A stretch of 64,000 nucleotides of DNA from Sclerodactyla briareus (taxonomy: Eukaryota > Echinodermata > Holothuroidea > Dendrochirotida > Sclerodactylidae). The position numbers and the translations under genes were made by a program. The notes below the pieces were generated by a model, which made no database searches, was not told the DNA's origin, and was given only the letters and a program-made list of their open reading frames with translations. The DNA lies in contig JAODTK010005891.1 in the NCBI GenBank assembly GCA_026419785.1, forward strand, positions 17,501 to 81,500, in the 5' to 3' direction. Position 1 is the first letter of the stretch. Each line of letters opens with the position of its first letter. This document shows positions 43,690 through 57,260 of this stretch, piece after piece.

Positions 43690-46600
43690 CTTACTTTATT
43701 GAACGGAGCACGGATAGTATTTACTCGCATAACTGACGGCACTTCACTTTCTGGCAGATCATATCAGTGTTTCCGACGGAGATACTGTACAGAATAACTG
43801 ACCAGAGGATCGAAATTAACACCGTTTTGAGTTTTTTTTCTTCACATTATATTTAGGATATAGGAAACCAACGCCGAGTGGGTACGGAGGAATATACATT
43901 CGTTCAAAAGAGGGACCAGTCGAAGAATCCAGAAATGCGCACGCATGGAAGGGAAGAAAACACAAAATTCGGTGAGATTAGATAGATGCGAGTAGTTATC
44001 ATAGGAAAGTCATTTTCGTCATCAAGGTGAGGGTGACATACTCGCAGTCTACCCTGGTTTGTTTTGATTTCTTTCTTATCTCAAGATGGCCGACGCAAAG
44101 GCGTTGCGAAGCTAATGAACAAAAGAAAAAACATTCCCCATAAACTCGTTCCACGGACAATCAGCTGGATATTTTTCTGATGAAACGTCCCTGGCGAAAA
44201 TTACTTTACCTACCAACACAAAACATAGCGAATTCACCTCCATACTCATCATCACTAACATAGTGAAAGATGGGATGAATTGAATTTGTTTTCAAGGAGT
44301 GGTGATTGTTCAAAAGAAAACAAATAATAACGATCATGACGCTAACGCTGTGAACTCTTTCGAAAATGATGCTCAAATGCTCAGTTAATTGAAGTTGCCT
44401 CACTATGCCACGCAGTTACCCCAAGTATAACAAGTTTCGATGTTGTGTGAAATATACATATTGAGATGGGATAATTCTTATAGTGCAAATCACACCGATC
44501 AGGCTTACAACTTTTTTGCACTAAATGTTTAATATATCACATTGTTAATTAATTATAACAATTTGAAAGATGTCACGGCGTTACTTTTGTGGTGATCAGT
44601 TACAGTAACGTGACAGTGAAAGTAGTACGCCCGGGGCCAGGGCTTACCGTGAAATGCATACGGGACTCACAAAATGGTAGTTGCTGATACTCAACTAACG
44701 TGCACCCCTACAATTAACAGTGTATCGCCTGTATGAACAATTGTGGGACATAGAGAAAAATAGGTTCAAGTTCCAAGCAGTTTCTCCAGTTACGGTTCTT
44801 ATTTGTTACCGACGCCAGATATGTACTGACAGAATACACAAGAGGGAATTCCTATTTCAAGAACGTGGATAGTTTCATTCATGTCAAAGATAGAGAGCTG
44901 AAACAAATTCCTGGTCGAATCTTGGTCATATTCTGCAAATCAGTCATCAACAAGTCGATAACTACTCTCTTTGCGAAATAGGGGGCGTGTCGATGATTAT
45001 TGTCAGTGTCAATGTCAATTTTTTCCGACCTCGTAGTAAGACGAGTTGTATGTCAGGAGGAGTCCATATTGCAGTAATTCAAAGTATAGATTAAATTGTT
45101 ATCCACAATGAAGTGCAGGCTCCGGAGGTATTCAAGCATGGCATGGGGTCGCTTGAAACAGGGCCAGAAGGGGAAATTGGAAACCGAAGCATAATTGTTA
45201 CCATTAGTATTTCCAGTAATTCACCCCACACATGACACTTTCTGTACAACATCTATAAAGAGATGCTTTATAACTTTTGTTCAGGCTTCATCAATTACAA
45301 TGAAATTAACCATTGACAGATATAAATTGGCTTTATCCTTGATTCATGACCACCGTTACAACTTTTCTAACTTGGAGGAATGAAGCTGTTATCGAGAACA
45401 AAACACAATATTAATTGCCCTCTATTTTCGGAATGGAAGTAATAAAACCAATTCCCCATAGATTTTTGGCAAATTCCAGTTCGACTAGAGGAGGTGAGTT
45501 GAGCTCTTCGACCTAACTGAAATTACAATGTCCCGAAAAATGAGAGAGAGGGAGTGCATATAACTGAGGCTCGGTAGCCATTTCCTAAGAATCATGAACG
45601 GACAGCGCTTAGAATTTTAACCTATTTTTTTCTGTGAGTCTCATCACCTATAGAGGTATACTGTAAATGCGTTTTCGGAGAAATCTGAGATCCAGTCAAC
45701 CCATTTGTTGAGTTGACAGAGAATGGCTTATGTTGTGTTTACCATATAGAGAGGCTTTAGTCACGGCGTTATTGTCACGGCGTTAGCAGACATTTCCTTT
45801 CTATTCTATTCTGACATAGACGTTCTTTCTATTTCACTCCCCTCACCCTCCCTCCAAAATGACCACGGACAGCGTGAAACTGATAAAGGCTCCAAAGTAT
45901 TAGACAGTGATTCAACGCCTTCCCTGCAGCTGAAGAGGACCTTTCCCCGTGATTTGGGGGTCTCTGTTTTTCTTTCTGTGCGCTCCGCGCCAGCTGGTGG
46001 TGGCGTTCCATTCAAAGATAATCACATCATAATGAACCATGCACCTGAAATGTTGTCCCCATAACCCCGCCTTATATTGCTTGGATCTGTTAGTACGAGA
46101 ACGATTTAAATAGCGATAGGAGCAACATAGACTTGGGAAAATGTGTCTCGAGTATGACTCACCCACGCTATTTAAATTTCGTTCGGCCGAAAATGAATTA
46201 CATTTAGCATTCTCCAATAAATTATCAACCAGGAACGCCGTGAGCTCAGTGGATTCTGTCGCATTCCTAATAACCCACGACTAAACATGGAAACACAAAT
46301 TGGGGCCCGCGATAAATGCTTTCATTATGAGCAAAAAAATAATATTTTTCCAAACATCCAAATTCTGCAAAAAAAAAAAAAAATCCGAATAGGGCTTTCC
46401 TGCACATAACATAAGAACTGCACATATAGCAAACATCATACCCTGTTAAACTGAGCATACTTACTCAACTCGTCCTTGTTTTGTAAAGTTATAAGAACTG
46501 ACCTCGGGTGACCCGCGATGACCCTCGGACCCTCGGCCCGCCGGTAACGCTCGATTGTAGATTCATATGGAACATAACATTTCAAGTGGAGATTCATCGG

Positions 46601-47450
46601 CCCCGTGACGCAATGGTGACTCATCTCTGTCCTACATGCTAACATTGCTCGAAAATCAATACGCAATTTCCCATTTTGTCTTGAAATGATCCCCACCCTG
46701 TACCGAACTCTATTAGGTCCTTTACTTCGCCCATGCGTAACAGTTGGGCACCCTTTTCATTTTGCTCAAGCACCCAGGTTGTGCTCATAGGATTTCAAAA
46801 CCCCGCCTTCGACATCAGATGACCTCACTATCTGACTCTGAAACGACAGTGAGTGTACTCACCTTTGGAAACATACCTACCTAGTATGAAGCACCCTCCG
46901 TCCGGGAAAGACACATGTAGGAAATATAACAGTTCGTCTGCTCTTCGCTCTTCATAGGTAGGTTTCTATCACCCCAACTGTAAACTTTCAGTAAACTTTA
47001 GTGATAGTGATCTAACCGTGATCCCCACTCAATGATAGTGAAATTCCACGCCTATTTTCTGATGGTGCTTCACTCAGTGAGATTTACTCCTTGTTTTCAA
47101 GAGTGACCCTGACTGGGCTACCTGATCTTACGAATGACTATATATCCCCCCCCGAAAAAAATGCAAGGACCGATGCTTTCTTAGAGTGAGTGGGTTAACA
47201 TTCTCACGGAGGAGGAGGGAGGGGGGGGGGGTATAATTGTTACTTATGATCATAAGGCGCGGTTGTCCGCTAATTCCCGTCTTTGTTCGATTCATAGGTG
47301 ATTCTCGATTGCACTCTGTAAGAACTCTACAGTTTGAACTGGACTTACAGTATGTAAAACGCAGGAGGTTCTTCGAATGAGGATATCCGGACAGGTAATG
47401 TAGTAATGAATGCAGGCGAGATGGCAACTAACGTAATATTTTACACAGCT
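43690..47450. other. Non-coding stretch
   Basis: No supported exon. Short minus frames at 45806-46217 (Glu/Arg/Ser-rich) and 46436-46696 have no motif. Their candidate splice signals (for example GTCAGT near 46490) are unpaired. Confidence 0.35.
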
Positions 47451-47949
47451 CCCCGACTTCATGGATCGAGAACAGCAATTCAAACCAAATTAACCTGAGG
47501 CAGGTCAAAAAGGACTTTACCAGGAACCCAGAAGTTCCATCAAAAAAAAAACGAAATCCATCTTCTGGAAACAAGGGACAAATCCTAAACTATGAGGAAT
47601 GTTGACGGAACAAAAACACATCAGAAGCACAACACCATGAACTGCTTGGCCCAACCTACCGATGCTATCTCCATGTCCACTGAAGCATGATTATTACTCA
47701 AGACTCAATCCAAGATTGTGTGTTGCTAAAAGTCATAACGGGCAAACAATCTTCACATTCTGAGAAAAGAACATCCTGATGAACAAAACTAGAACCATGA
47801 CGCTACTACTACATCAATCAAGAATCTCGGTGATGAAATCACCCATGTGTTGCATTCTTGTCAGCGAGCTGTTCGGATAACGTATCAACTTCCAACTGCC
47901 GAAGAACTAGGCATAACTAAACTTGAGTTACACGGAATATACACAACGC

Positions 47950-48735
47950 AGAATTGACAAACTTCCGCTGCGATTTCCTTTGCAATACGAATTCCGACTG
48001 ACCTTTCACAATACTTCACAACAAACCATGCTACGAGGATTAATCCTTGTTGAATATTGGGCCTAGGTGACTAACTTTTCCAGACCAAGTGGTCGTCCCT
48101 GTCATTAACCTCGGCTGTTAATTCCCGGTATGATACCACAATTTTTTGGGGCCCTATTGACTTCAGCTTACAAAGGTAGCTCCCATCGGGATCTAGAACT
48201 CCTGAAGATATTTAGTCCCCCAAATCAACAACCGCTGCACTCCTAGTCCTCAGCGATTCCGTACCCCTCTGACTGACGTCTCTTGTACCCTACACCAGGT
48301 AAACAAGATCTCAGTCGCTTCGATTATCCCATCACCCCTACTTAATTCACGATCTACATACCTGACAATAGAATCCACTACTAGTAGGACACTCCTTCAA
48401 CTTTCGGTGTAACTTCGCGTCCCTACAACCCCATTTTCCCTTACCTCTAGTGCAACTACAAACTCCCTGTTCCTCCAGCACTCCATGTCCGGCCCTCCCT
48501 TTCCTCCCCCGCACAGTTCACGCGCCCCTACTTCCTCTTTCCACTCCCATTTCCGACAAGTATAACGAACGCCATCCGTCTGGCCTCTTATAAAAAAAAA
48601 CTCTCTACAAAAAAAGCTCACCAACCCGCCATTCGTGAAAATCCACCCACCATTCACATCACTGACATACGGACTAACTTGCACTCCCCTCCAATAAAAG
48701 CTTAACCCGAACACCGAGGCTGAAACACACAAGCG
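47950..48735 (-). mobile_element. LINE ORF1 remnant with SGNH-esterase signature
   Basis: The minus strand gives a Trp/Glu-rich lead (RKWEWKEEVGARELCGGGKG), an R-N-R-F/EFVV-LEV block, then after a frame change VLLVVDSIVRYVDRELSR and LPGVGYKR. A G-D-S-I-V-R-Y-x-D-R-x-x motif followed by C-L-P-G-A-x-x-x-D is the start of the SGNH/GDSL-type esterase domain in ORF1 of CR1/L2-like retrotransposons. Here the catalytic-Ser motif reads VDS in place of GDS. Stops abound. Later blocks of the esterase are not recognisable. Confidence 0.5.
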
Positions 48736-49379
48736 ACGCTGGTAATAATAATTCAGATTTCAATAAAAATGTACATTAGAGGTGATAATGACTTCTCTCT
48801 ATATTTACCCATAGCTGGAAAACCTGACGGATAGGGTAAAAGAACGGATGAGTGCATGTGTTTATTAATTCTTTTGTGGACGGGGCCCTTTTCATTGGCT
48901 TTGTGGCTAATAAATATGATATTACATGGATGGAGTTTGGGTCAGTCTCAAAACGATCACGGACTGATTCTTTGGAACCTATTATTTCAAAATCCATTAT
49001 TCAGGCACCTGGAAATAGCAAACACAGATTGCCGTATGTATAATCAAAGTAACAATAACGATAACATACAATAAAATAACAACAATACTAATAATAATAT
49101 ATTCGGCAAATTGTGTAGTAGTTCCGCGGAGATACAGAACTACCGACGAAAAATGTTCTCAAATATTGTAAAACGAACACCGGTCCGATATATAATGATA
49201 GTGTTGGAAGAGTTCTTACATATCGTCCAGAAGGCTCACTGTAGACTTCACCGTGCCGTCCCTATGAGAAACAAATACAAACTCGCGCCAGGAATGATGC
49301 GCCTTTCTGGAGTGACTGCCCTACTCTCTCTCACTCTCCGAGAGCAGGTTCTAGAAGTAATTAGCTGCCAAAAATTGAT

Positions 49380-49770
49380 CACGGAATAATTCGAAAGTTT
49401 GTGTACGTTGAATCACTATCTCTAATCATTGGATGCGTGTGTTCGTATCAGTACCATACAATTGGCTGGTAGAACACAGTAGTCCTATATCGGACAGCTT
49501 AATCAACCGAAAATTGCCCCGATTACCTTGGTGATCGTAATAGTCGTGTTAAAAGCCAACTGGTGTATCTGTCTAACTAATAAGCAGGCCTACTGGTGTA
49601 ATAATTGGTTAACACATTGTATAAATTCAGTGGATGTCAAGACCATCCTGAATACATCATGTACGTTATTTTCTCCGAGAGAATAAGTTTAATTTCTACC
49701 ACTCCATATAATGATTGGACTAACTTTACCAATGTTAGCTTCTGCTAATAATGTGAATTGCGCGAAACTA
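49380..49770. repeat. Third fragment of the duplicated segment
   Basis: Matches 20590-20960 in order and orientation: TTGAATCACTATCTCTAATC against ATGAATCACCATCCTCAATC, then CATACAATTGGCTGGTAG, GGATGTCAAGACCATCCTGA and AATGATTGGACTAACTTTAC. About 370 bp. No gene exons were found next to it. Confidence 0.6.
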
Positions 49771-49854
49771 CAACGCAAAAGCATGACCTATTGAGCATGC
49801 AGCATTCATGGGCTTCAACAGTGGGGGACGGGGGACATGTCTCCCGCCTTTCAA

Positions 49855-50820
49855 AAGTGGGGGGATATCAGATCGTCCCCCCCCAACTTTTTCCCGGACA
49901 GTAATTAAAAATAATAGCACATGCCCGTTTTGTATCACTATAAACTGTTCAATTTTTGTCTGACCAAACATTAATCTCTTGTTGGAAATTGTCTGAGACC
50001 ACTAAATCCAGGTGCGGATCCCCTGTAACTATCTGGACCCTACTAGGGCCGAAATCGAAGAATAACCCATGTTTCATACCTAATTCTCGAATTTTAAATC
50101 GAAAACCAAAGTGCATAAATTTCAAGTGTTTCGCCGCGCAATGGCGTTTTTCTCTTCCCAGTCGTTGTAAATATGCGAGTAATGCTTCGATCCATTTTTT
50201 GTTCACTCGAATAATTATCAGAGCCTTGGGGGCAGCCTTCCTCCCTCCCCAATTTTTCTGAGATGAAACTTTTGGCGAAAATTCGTGGGAAATTTTGGAG
50301 GAAAAGTGCAAAGTGAAAAAAAAATCCCTGAATTTCTTTTTCTGCTGACTTTTAGATAAACTTCCCGGAAACATGCTAAAAAAATTTCGCAGCGCTGGTA
50401 GTTTCGCAATGACTGACTAGTAGAATTCGGGCAAAATTTTCCTGCTCCCAAATTGGAATGGTGTCCCGTACGCCATGGCTTCTCCCTTCGATCACACCCA
50501 TGGGCTGTTCGGTAGAACCCCTGGATCCCACGCAAAAACCCACAGTAGAAAGTAATAAAAAATACATGTGTGATAATTCGGTAAATCATCTTAGTTATGC
50601 AAATGACACTTTCAACTCAAATCAAACATGTGGATGGGTGCTATTGAGCCGGCAAGTGCGTTTCCGGCGATCTTGAGTATAAAATCTGAATTTTTTGTTG
50701 AAGCTTGCGCGCACCCGTGGTGGCGCCTCCGCTTATAGGTCAGTTTACATCGATGTGCCCGTAGCCCCCCCCCCCCACTTTTCAAACGCATCGACGCCCC
50801 TGATCAGCTAGCGAAAATGG
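49855..50820. repeat. Interspersed repeat family R, copy 3
   Basis: Collinear with 24440-25090, and also shares its 5' part with 24360-24440. It ends at a C12 run (50765-50776) followed by ACTTTTCAAACGCATCGACG, where the other copy has CCCCCACCCCTACTTTTC. ORFs in the region are incidental. Confidence 0.7.
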
Positions 50821-51339
50821 TTCAATAATAAATACGATTAAAACACTTGTGTGGAGTGTATTATTGATAGCCTCACGAACAAAATGATATGTTTAAATAT
50901 TTATTGCACAATTGAGCCATATTTGGCCAAACAACTTCATTTTACCAACACCAACCATTTCAATCAACACCATGTGTCAAGCTCGTGATGGCAGGTTCTG
51001 TGAAGCCCGGTAGAGATCAGCTTTTAAGGAATTGCTAATCAACAGTTTGCATAGTTGAAAGGGAAAATAAAAACCTAAACTAGAAAATGTCGGGCGGGTA
51101 AACGCCAGACGTATAATCCCCCGCATCCTCTTATTCAAGAAAGTGTGAACATGAGAACCGGACAATTTCGTAAAAGAAGACATTTAATAGACGGTGAAGC
51201 GAACACGTGTACAGGTAAATGGGTCAATTCCATAATGCACTTTGTTAATTGTATGAGGCCACCCCTACAACCCTACAGCCCGGACAAGTGCGTCCTTAAT
51301 AACACATTATTCAAGATCGACTTTCCACATGACCACCGG

Positions 51340-52240
51340 CAGATGTCAAATTCAGGTCAGAGGTCACACACATGCAGGTCACAATTATATCACAATGGTG
51401 ACCCCTCCAGCTTCGCATATATTCATTCTCCGATTATAGCCAAACAACGTTTTTGACCCCTAAGTGACCTCAATGTTCCGTTCCAATATTAACATTTTAC
51501 TGAATCTTGTTACTCTCCATGTGATACTCCCACTCCTAGGAGCATTTTTGCATTCTGATGAACACACCCGTCTATGGGCCGGAAAATTACTAAATCAGTT
51601 TTTGACCCCTAAGTGACCTTTAATGACCTTCAATGCTTGGCGGTTTTTATGAAATTGGTACACTCCATGTGATGGGTCCACTCCTAGAAGCATTTGCATT
51701 CCAATGACATGCCCAATGTTATTGCTAATAAGTATTAAACTCATCATTTTGACTGATCAGCATAACTAATAATGCAAATTAGAAAGTCCCACAATTTACC
51801 CTCAGTGCTCTTGAATGCTATTGAATACTTCATCAGGACTGGTAGTATTCACAAAGTTTCGTCAAAATCCTAAAAAGTTGATAGAGATCAAGTGCATAAT
51901 TATTTTAATTATGCTAACCGATATGTAATAAACAACCCATAATGAATTTTCCGTGATTTCACGCAATTGAATAAATTTATCGGCTGTTTATAAGGTCCTA
52001 CTCAGCCAAGTTCGTGAGAATCCAACGATTTAGAAATTTCCAAATGCTAATTGGGCCAATTATCATGCAAATTAGTCATTCAAGATGACCTTCCAGTGAC
52101 CTCGGCCACATTAGGAAAATCAATCGGCACTGATAGTTGGCCCTATTCACGCAAGTTTCATGAAAATCCAATGACGTTTTGAAATATCACTACATTATGC
52201 TATACTTGGCTACTGGCCGAAGAATAATGCCCACTTGACC
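51340..52240. repeat. AGGTCA/TGACCT-rich interspersed repeats
   Basis: Two diverged tandem units at about 51451-51562 and 51598-51715 share TTTTGACCCCTAAGTGACCT, CTCCATGTGAT and CCACTCCTAG-AGCATTT. Further phrases of the same kind (AAGTTTC-T-AAAATCCAA) recur at 51853, 52009 and 52150. Includes perfect direct repeats of the half-site at 51354-51366, 51614-51629 and 52086-52102. Confidence 0.65.
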
Positions 52241-52497
52241 TCTGATTACCTTGAAATTGTCCGCCCATGTTTTTCGGCTCCAACAACTACCCACAACCAC
52301 CACGTTCGTGTAAATCGCACAACTTTAAAATTTTGGCGGAAACTGCAAATAGAGGGCAGAAATATACGATTACGCCCATTTTCGAATTTAATCCAGATTT
52401 TACTCATACTGTACAGTTTACCAAGCTTTTGGTCAATCGGATAAATTGTTAAACGTTTTGACCATAGGAACTAATGCAGTCGTGATGCCGTGCGTGT

Positions 52498-52880
52498 TTG
52501 TTGCATTTGTGTGTGCGCGTGTGTGTCCGTGTTTTTAAAACGTTTACGGTTGGTTCGAACATTGAGAACCTGAACAAGTTTCGGGCTCTCAAAAGTAAAC
52601 GAAATAGTCCCCAAATAAATAGAATTTCAAGTCCTCAGGTCCAGCATTCAAGCAAGCAACAACGAAAGTCTTCAGTTTTAATCCAGAAAAGCGTGTATAC
52701 TGTGTGTATGTGTGCTTGTGTGCCCTGTATGTGTGCGTGTTCGTTTGTATGTACGCAAGCGTTCCAGTGTTTTTTCATGCGTGACTGCGCACGGTGCAGT
52801 GAACGCAGGTTTAGGCTTGGGTGTTCATGTTGCGTGTGTGTGTTTTCGTGTGTTCATGCTTACGTGCTTGGGTGGGACGT
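52498..52880. repeat. TG/CG-rich low-complexity stretch
   Basis: Irregular GTGTGTGCGTG phrases in two clusters (52498-52535 and 52700-52880) around 150 bp of ordinary sequence. The 133-codon plus frame across it reads as Cys/Val/Arg-rich low complexity and is most likely a by-product. Confidence 0.6.
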
Positions 52881-53407
52881 TTTATGTAATTCTGGCTGAG
52901 GCCTGGACGGAATAGTTTCTATGCCTCAAAATGTGACTAAATAGCCTCCCCATGTCCTTGATATCAAGTTTAGATACCGACGAGGTCAGAGTGCTAATTT
53001 GGGTTTAGATTCAACAAGGAAAAACGAAGACTTCGGTAATTTAGGCGTGCAAGATCGTGTGTCGTTTAGTGTCTATCGGGGACATGTATGAATGTGAATC
53101 ACCAGCGCCTGCCCAATAGATGGCGCCATGCAGGAATTATGGAGACGGCGTTGCCGTAATCAGAATCGTGAACAGCACTGCGAGTAATCATTGGAGAAAC
53201 ATACCAGAAGGAACACACACACTAAATCAGGTGCATTGCCTTCTCTGGGCTGGAGAGGGATACTGTATAAGTATTACAAGAGCACATGCGGTCAACGTCG
53301 TGGCAGCCGAACGTACACCTCACATATAGGTATCCCATTCTGGTCTGTCATTTCTATGCTCTCTGTGTATTCCAAAAAGGGGATATCCTAGTGGTTGTGT
53401 GTAAATT

Positions 53408-53640
53408 CCCCCAATAGGGACCGCTTATAGGTTGCACACGTCTGTGTTCCCGATCAATCGAACCATGCGTGTGAGTGCGTGCATACATTGTATGCGCTTC
53501 ATATATTGCATATCTTGCATGCTCCTCAATATGTATTTCCCAACTGCGGATGACCTACTGAGTCATCTCTGATAGGGACCGCTTACAGAGACACACGTCT
53601 TGCGTGTGAGTGCCTATATATGTGAGTGCCTGCATGTACT
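53408..53640. repeat. Two-unit direct repeat with TG/TATG phrases
   Basis: TAGGGACCGCTTATAGGTTG...CACACGTCT...GCGTGTGAGTGC at 53416-53482 recurs as TAGGGACCGCTTACAG...ACACACGTCTTGCGTGTGAG at about 53574-53612. The period is about 158 bp. Confidence 0.55.
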
Positions 53641-54569
53641 AAGGGACAACGCCGTGAAATGCCTTGTATGTAATTAGCAGGATTTTTTTTTTAAATAGCT
53701 AATGAGGTCTTTCCTGAAATTGGGGTGATATGTTCCATGTGTCTAGATCGGGTAACAGGTCTGGCTACCGAGTTTTGGTTACACTGGCAGACGGGAGAGA
53801 AGACATCTGAAAAGACCATACAAGAGTGAGTTGTTTGAAATCTAGGCGATGGGAGACAAACGCGTTAACGAGACACTCTGTGGATGACTGATCAAGATAC
53901 CTTCGGAGATTTTGAGTTTCAAAGGAGGCTGAGCGACAGATATTCGTTATGTGCTGATCGAGCTGGAACTTATCATCGATGAGTGCTCAGAGATTCCTGG
54001 CAGTTGGAGAAACGTCAACATCCGAACCACAGATATGTCGCTCTTTCCTGATTCCTGATTGCCATGGTTTCCGAGTTACCTACCTACCTCTTGATGTGTT
54101 CTCACTCTAATAAGTAAGTAGAAGGAATCGCCAAAGCGCATATATGATAAGAAAGAGCTCATCACGAATTCTAAGAGTAAGCTATGCCGAATAGTAATTG
54201 TTGAAGACAACAGGAAGTGTATGGAAATATCCCGAGCTTATAAATATACTATTCAAAATATGATGGGCAACCTTCCGGCCCTTCAGAATGCGATCCAGTG
54301 GAATTCGTACGACGAACATGCTCTATTACAAAGTATACGTTTTTGACGCGGAAATAAAATTCGATAGATAATTTATGGGTCCCCGACTCAACAAGAGGAC
54401 TATAGTACACATGGGGAGTACAGTGGAATGATACAGTACTACCAAGTACTCTTGGGTACCACATTTCTTCAGCTGGTTTAAAATACTATTAGACCGCACT
54501 ACTGATACATACATCCGACATGCTCTGTTCATGTTGTTCTGCTGTCTCACTTTGTCCGTGCTTTTCGAA

Positions 54570-55680
54570 TATTAGAAAGAAGCAATGTTTTGAACGCTTG
54601 CTTAAAATTTTCGTGATGAAGAGGATCTATTAATAGTTGTCAATATGGATTTCGCCCCAACTACTCATAGCGCTGGTTGATGTCATTGACCAGCTTCGTC
54701 ATGCGACGTTTGACCTCAAACACAATTCAATGGGCCTATCTTGATCTCTCTAAATCTTGACCCTATGAATCATACCATTCCTCCTGACCAAGCTTACGTT
54801 ACGGCATAGGAGCAGTGGGCCAAGTCTTGGTCTCACCAGTTACTCATCTAACGGGAAGCCAGCGGACCTCTTGAAGGCAAACAATCAGTCCCTAGAATCA
54901 AGGGTAGGGTCATAAAGGCTTAATACAAGGTAGTTGTTATTACAGTATGCATTATGAACTTTCCGAAGACTAACAGTGTGCTTTTGTGCTTTTGCAGACA
55001 ACACCATATTTTTTTTTTAAGTGAAATCAAGCCCCATTGAATGGGAAAAAACTAGGGTGGGAAGAAATGAGGGAAATCAGTTATGGGTTGCTGCCACAGG
55101 ATTGTCTTTAAACATTGACAAAACTAAGTTCACTGCATTTAACCCAAGAAGAGTAATTTTAATATTTGACTAAATGGTGAATCAATATGTGTAAGATGAT
55201 AGGTATCAACGGTTCTTGGTGTCGTTAATCTTGGAGTGACCATGTTTACCATATCACCAAGCAAATGGCTAAAGGTGTGGGTTTTATCTCGAGGGAAGCT
55301 AGCACCAGAGATTCTGAGAACAGTATATCTAGGTTTGATTTACACACAATTAACGTACTGTGCATAGATGTTAAGTATCTCCAAGTCACACTAAGCAACT
55401 GTGTATTCAAAACCGTGCCATACGAAATTTAACAATGACTGTTCATCGTGCAAATGTAAATCCACTGTTTGCATCCACTAAATTTGCTTAAACCTAAAAA
55501 CCTGAAAAACTACCACTTTATATCACTTGTCCTTTTTTTATGGACAAATTGGGGTAGTTCCTGCGCTGTTTTTAAGTGGGTGAGGTGGGAGGTGTTGTTT
55601 TCAGCCGTTTTATATCATGAGAGTGTGGTGTCTTTATGCGCAATTTTGTTGTTTTGGTGAAGGTGTTGTCATTATCCGAT
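54570..55680 (+). mobile_element. Degenerate non-LTR retrotransposon RT fragment
   Basis: In shifting plus frames: CQYGFRPNYS, ALVDVIDQLRHA, LDLSKS...NHTI, FADNT (altered FADD) and VLGVVNLG. KQMAKGVGFIS, REASTRDSENSISRF and a C-terminal LNLLKPKNLKNYHF follow. The order matches reverse transcriptase palm to thumb. Heavily mutated with stops in every block. Both element ends are unclear. Confidence 0.65.
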
Positions 55681-55699
55681 TTTTACGGTTCATGATTAT

Positions 55700-57060
55700 A
55701 TTTTTCAGGAGTGACCTTCGATAGCCCCCACAGGTTTCGGTTATCCGTCCACATTGTATTGTAGAAATCAATCTATTCTGTACCGTACTATGTAATTATG
55801 GGAAACAAATAATGAAAACAAATTGCCCTGAGAATACTGCATGAGGGGCGATTGGTGGCTCTGATTAGTAGAAGAATTTTTATTTTTTTTTTTTTATTTT
55901 TTATTTTGGGGGCATGCTATGGCGATTCTATGTTCCATAATAATTTTCTCTCCAAATATACGATTAGTCGTTAGGGGGCTTTCGCCTATTACATTACCTT
56001 AGGGAAAATCCCTGGTGAATCATTTATGGTCTCCGTAAATTCTCCATTTCAGTGAAAAAAAAAAAAATGTGGTTCATCTGCAAAAAGGATGAACCAGCAA
56101 TCGGAAGAAGCCAGCAGGTCATTTATATCTAGTATGAGTATGAGGACCAAGTGGAACCTTGAGATACCCCGATAGCAGCTGTCGCCATACTCGATGAAAA
56201 CTGCCGTTGAACTCTTTAACAAGTTGACAGTTTTCCTAGATAACATTGAAACATCTGAGGTTTTTAACCCGGGACGCCCTAACTGGGGAATTTGCTCGAT
56301 TATAGGATGCGTATGGTCAACTGATTTATGAATGGGAAAGCGTTGTTAGTCGATTAACCAGGTCAGATGAGATTTAGTCAATAGGTTTGAGTGCAGTCAA
56401 TGCAGGCAGAAGGCTTCACGGTTACCCATACTGATCCGAAACGAAAAGAGGATGGTGTATTCACTACATTCATATGTGCTTGTGGCAACCAGCATAAGCC
56501 AACATAGGTAAAACCTCGAGCTGATCGTCAATGATCTCAAATCTGAACCCTTTGGAAACGATGAGTAACATTCCTTTCAACAAACGTAGCGATTAGATTC
56601 TTCTGAGAGGGTCTGGTAGAGGCGGGGGTGTACGCAAAAAACATAATTCTTGAGCCCCTCGACGCTAATGGCTCCATATTGCAAGGGGAATTTGTCAAAA
56701 ACAGGAATCTCGTTTTCACCTGCCAACTAATTTTGTATAAGCAAGTGACTGAGGGGTGAGTCAAATGATAGCGAACAGTGTGCATTTGGTATCAACTGCC
56801 CTCTCTAAACAAGGAACGTCCGTTTGCTAAGTCACGGTGCACTATCACTGACCACGGGCGTGTAAACATTCATTACCCAACAACAATCGGTATGCGGGGA
56901 AGATAATTATAACAAATTGAAAAGCCTTAAGACTAGTAGGTTGAAAAAAAGTTCTGATTCCATTTCGTTCGTTCATAGGGAACTTATCAAGACTAACTAG
57001 AGCTAGTCGTGACTACCGAAACATGCTTCACACTGATACAGTCATATGTACAGCACATGA
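55700..57060. other. Non-coding stretch
   Basis: T-rich tract at 55885-55910 and A13 near 56053-56066. No supported coding exon. Confidence 0.4.
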
Positions 57061-57063
57061 GCG

Positions 57064-57260
57064 TTGACCCCATCCGTGGACCTTGACCTCCATTTGACTA
57101 CCATGTTTTGGGCCGAATCAAGTTTCTGGGCCATTTTCGGATCTCAAAGGTACCTTCCGATCGAAATTGACCATAACTTGACCCCATGTGAGCGCGGACT
57201 TCTATCAGGAGGATTCGAGTATCCCAAACATACTATGAGTGAATTTAAACGTGTCTGAAA
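57064..57260. repeat. AGGTCA-type repeat S, isolated copy
   Basis: GACCTTGACCTCCATTTGAC, GTTTTGGGCCGAATCAAGTT and CTCAAAGGTACCTTCCGATC are shared with 62560-62660 and 63480-63620, in the same orientation. Confidence 0.7.

Noticed and set aside
46436-46696. 86-codon minus frame with a GTCAGT donor-like end
   Set aside because: Only one splice signal and no partner exon or motif.
48776-48997. 73-codon minus frame with protein-like composition and a possible exon (acceptor CTATTTCCAG)
   Set aside because: The plus strand has equally long frames over the same bases, no family was recognised, and the acceptor falls before a non-matching phase.
52498-52899. 133-codon Cys-rich plus frame resembling a secreted peptide
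   Set aside because: It arises from a TG/CG low-complexity tract. The cysteines follow the TGTGTG repeat and are not conserved in a pattern.
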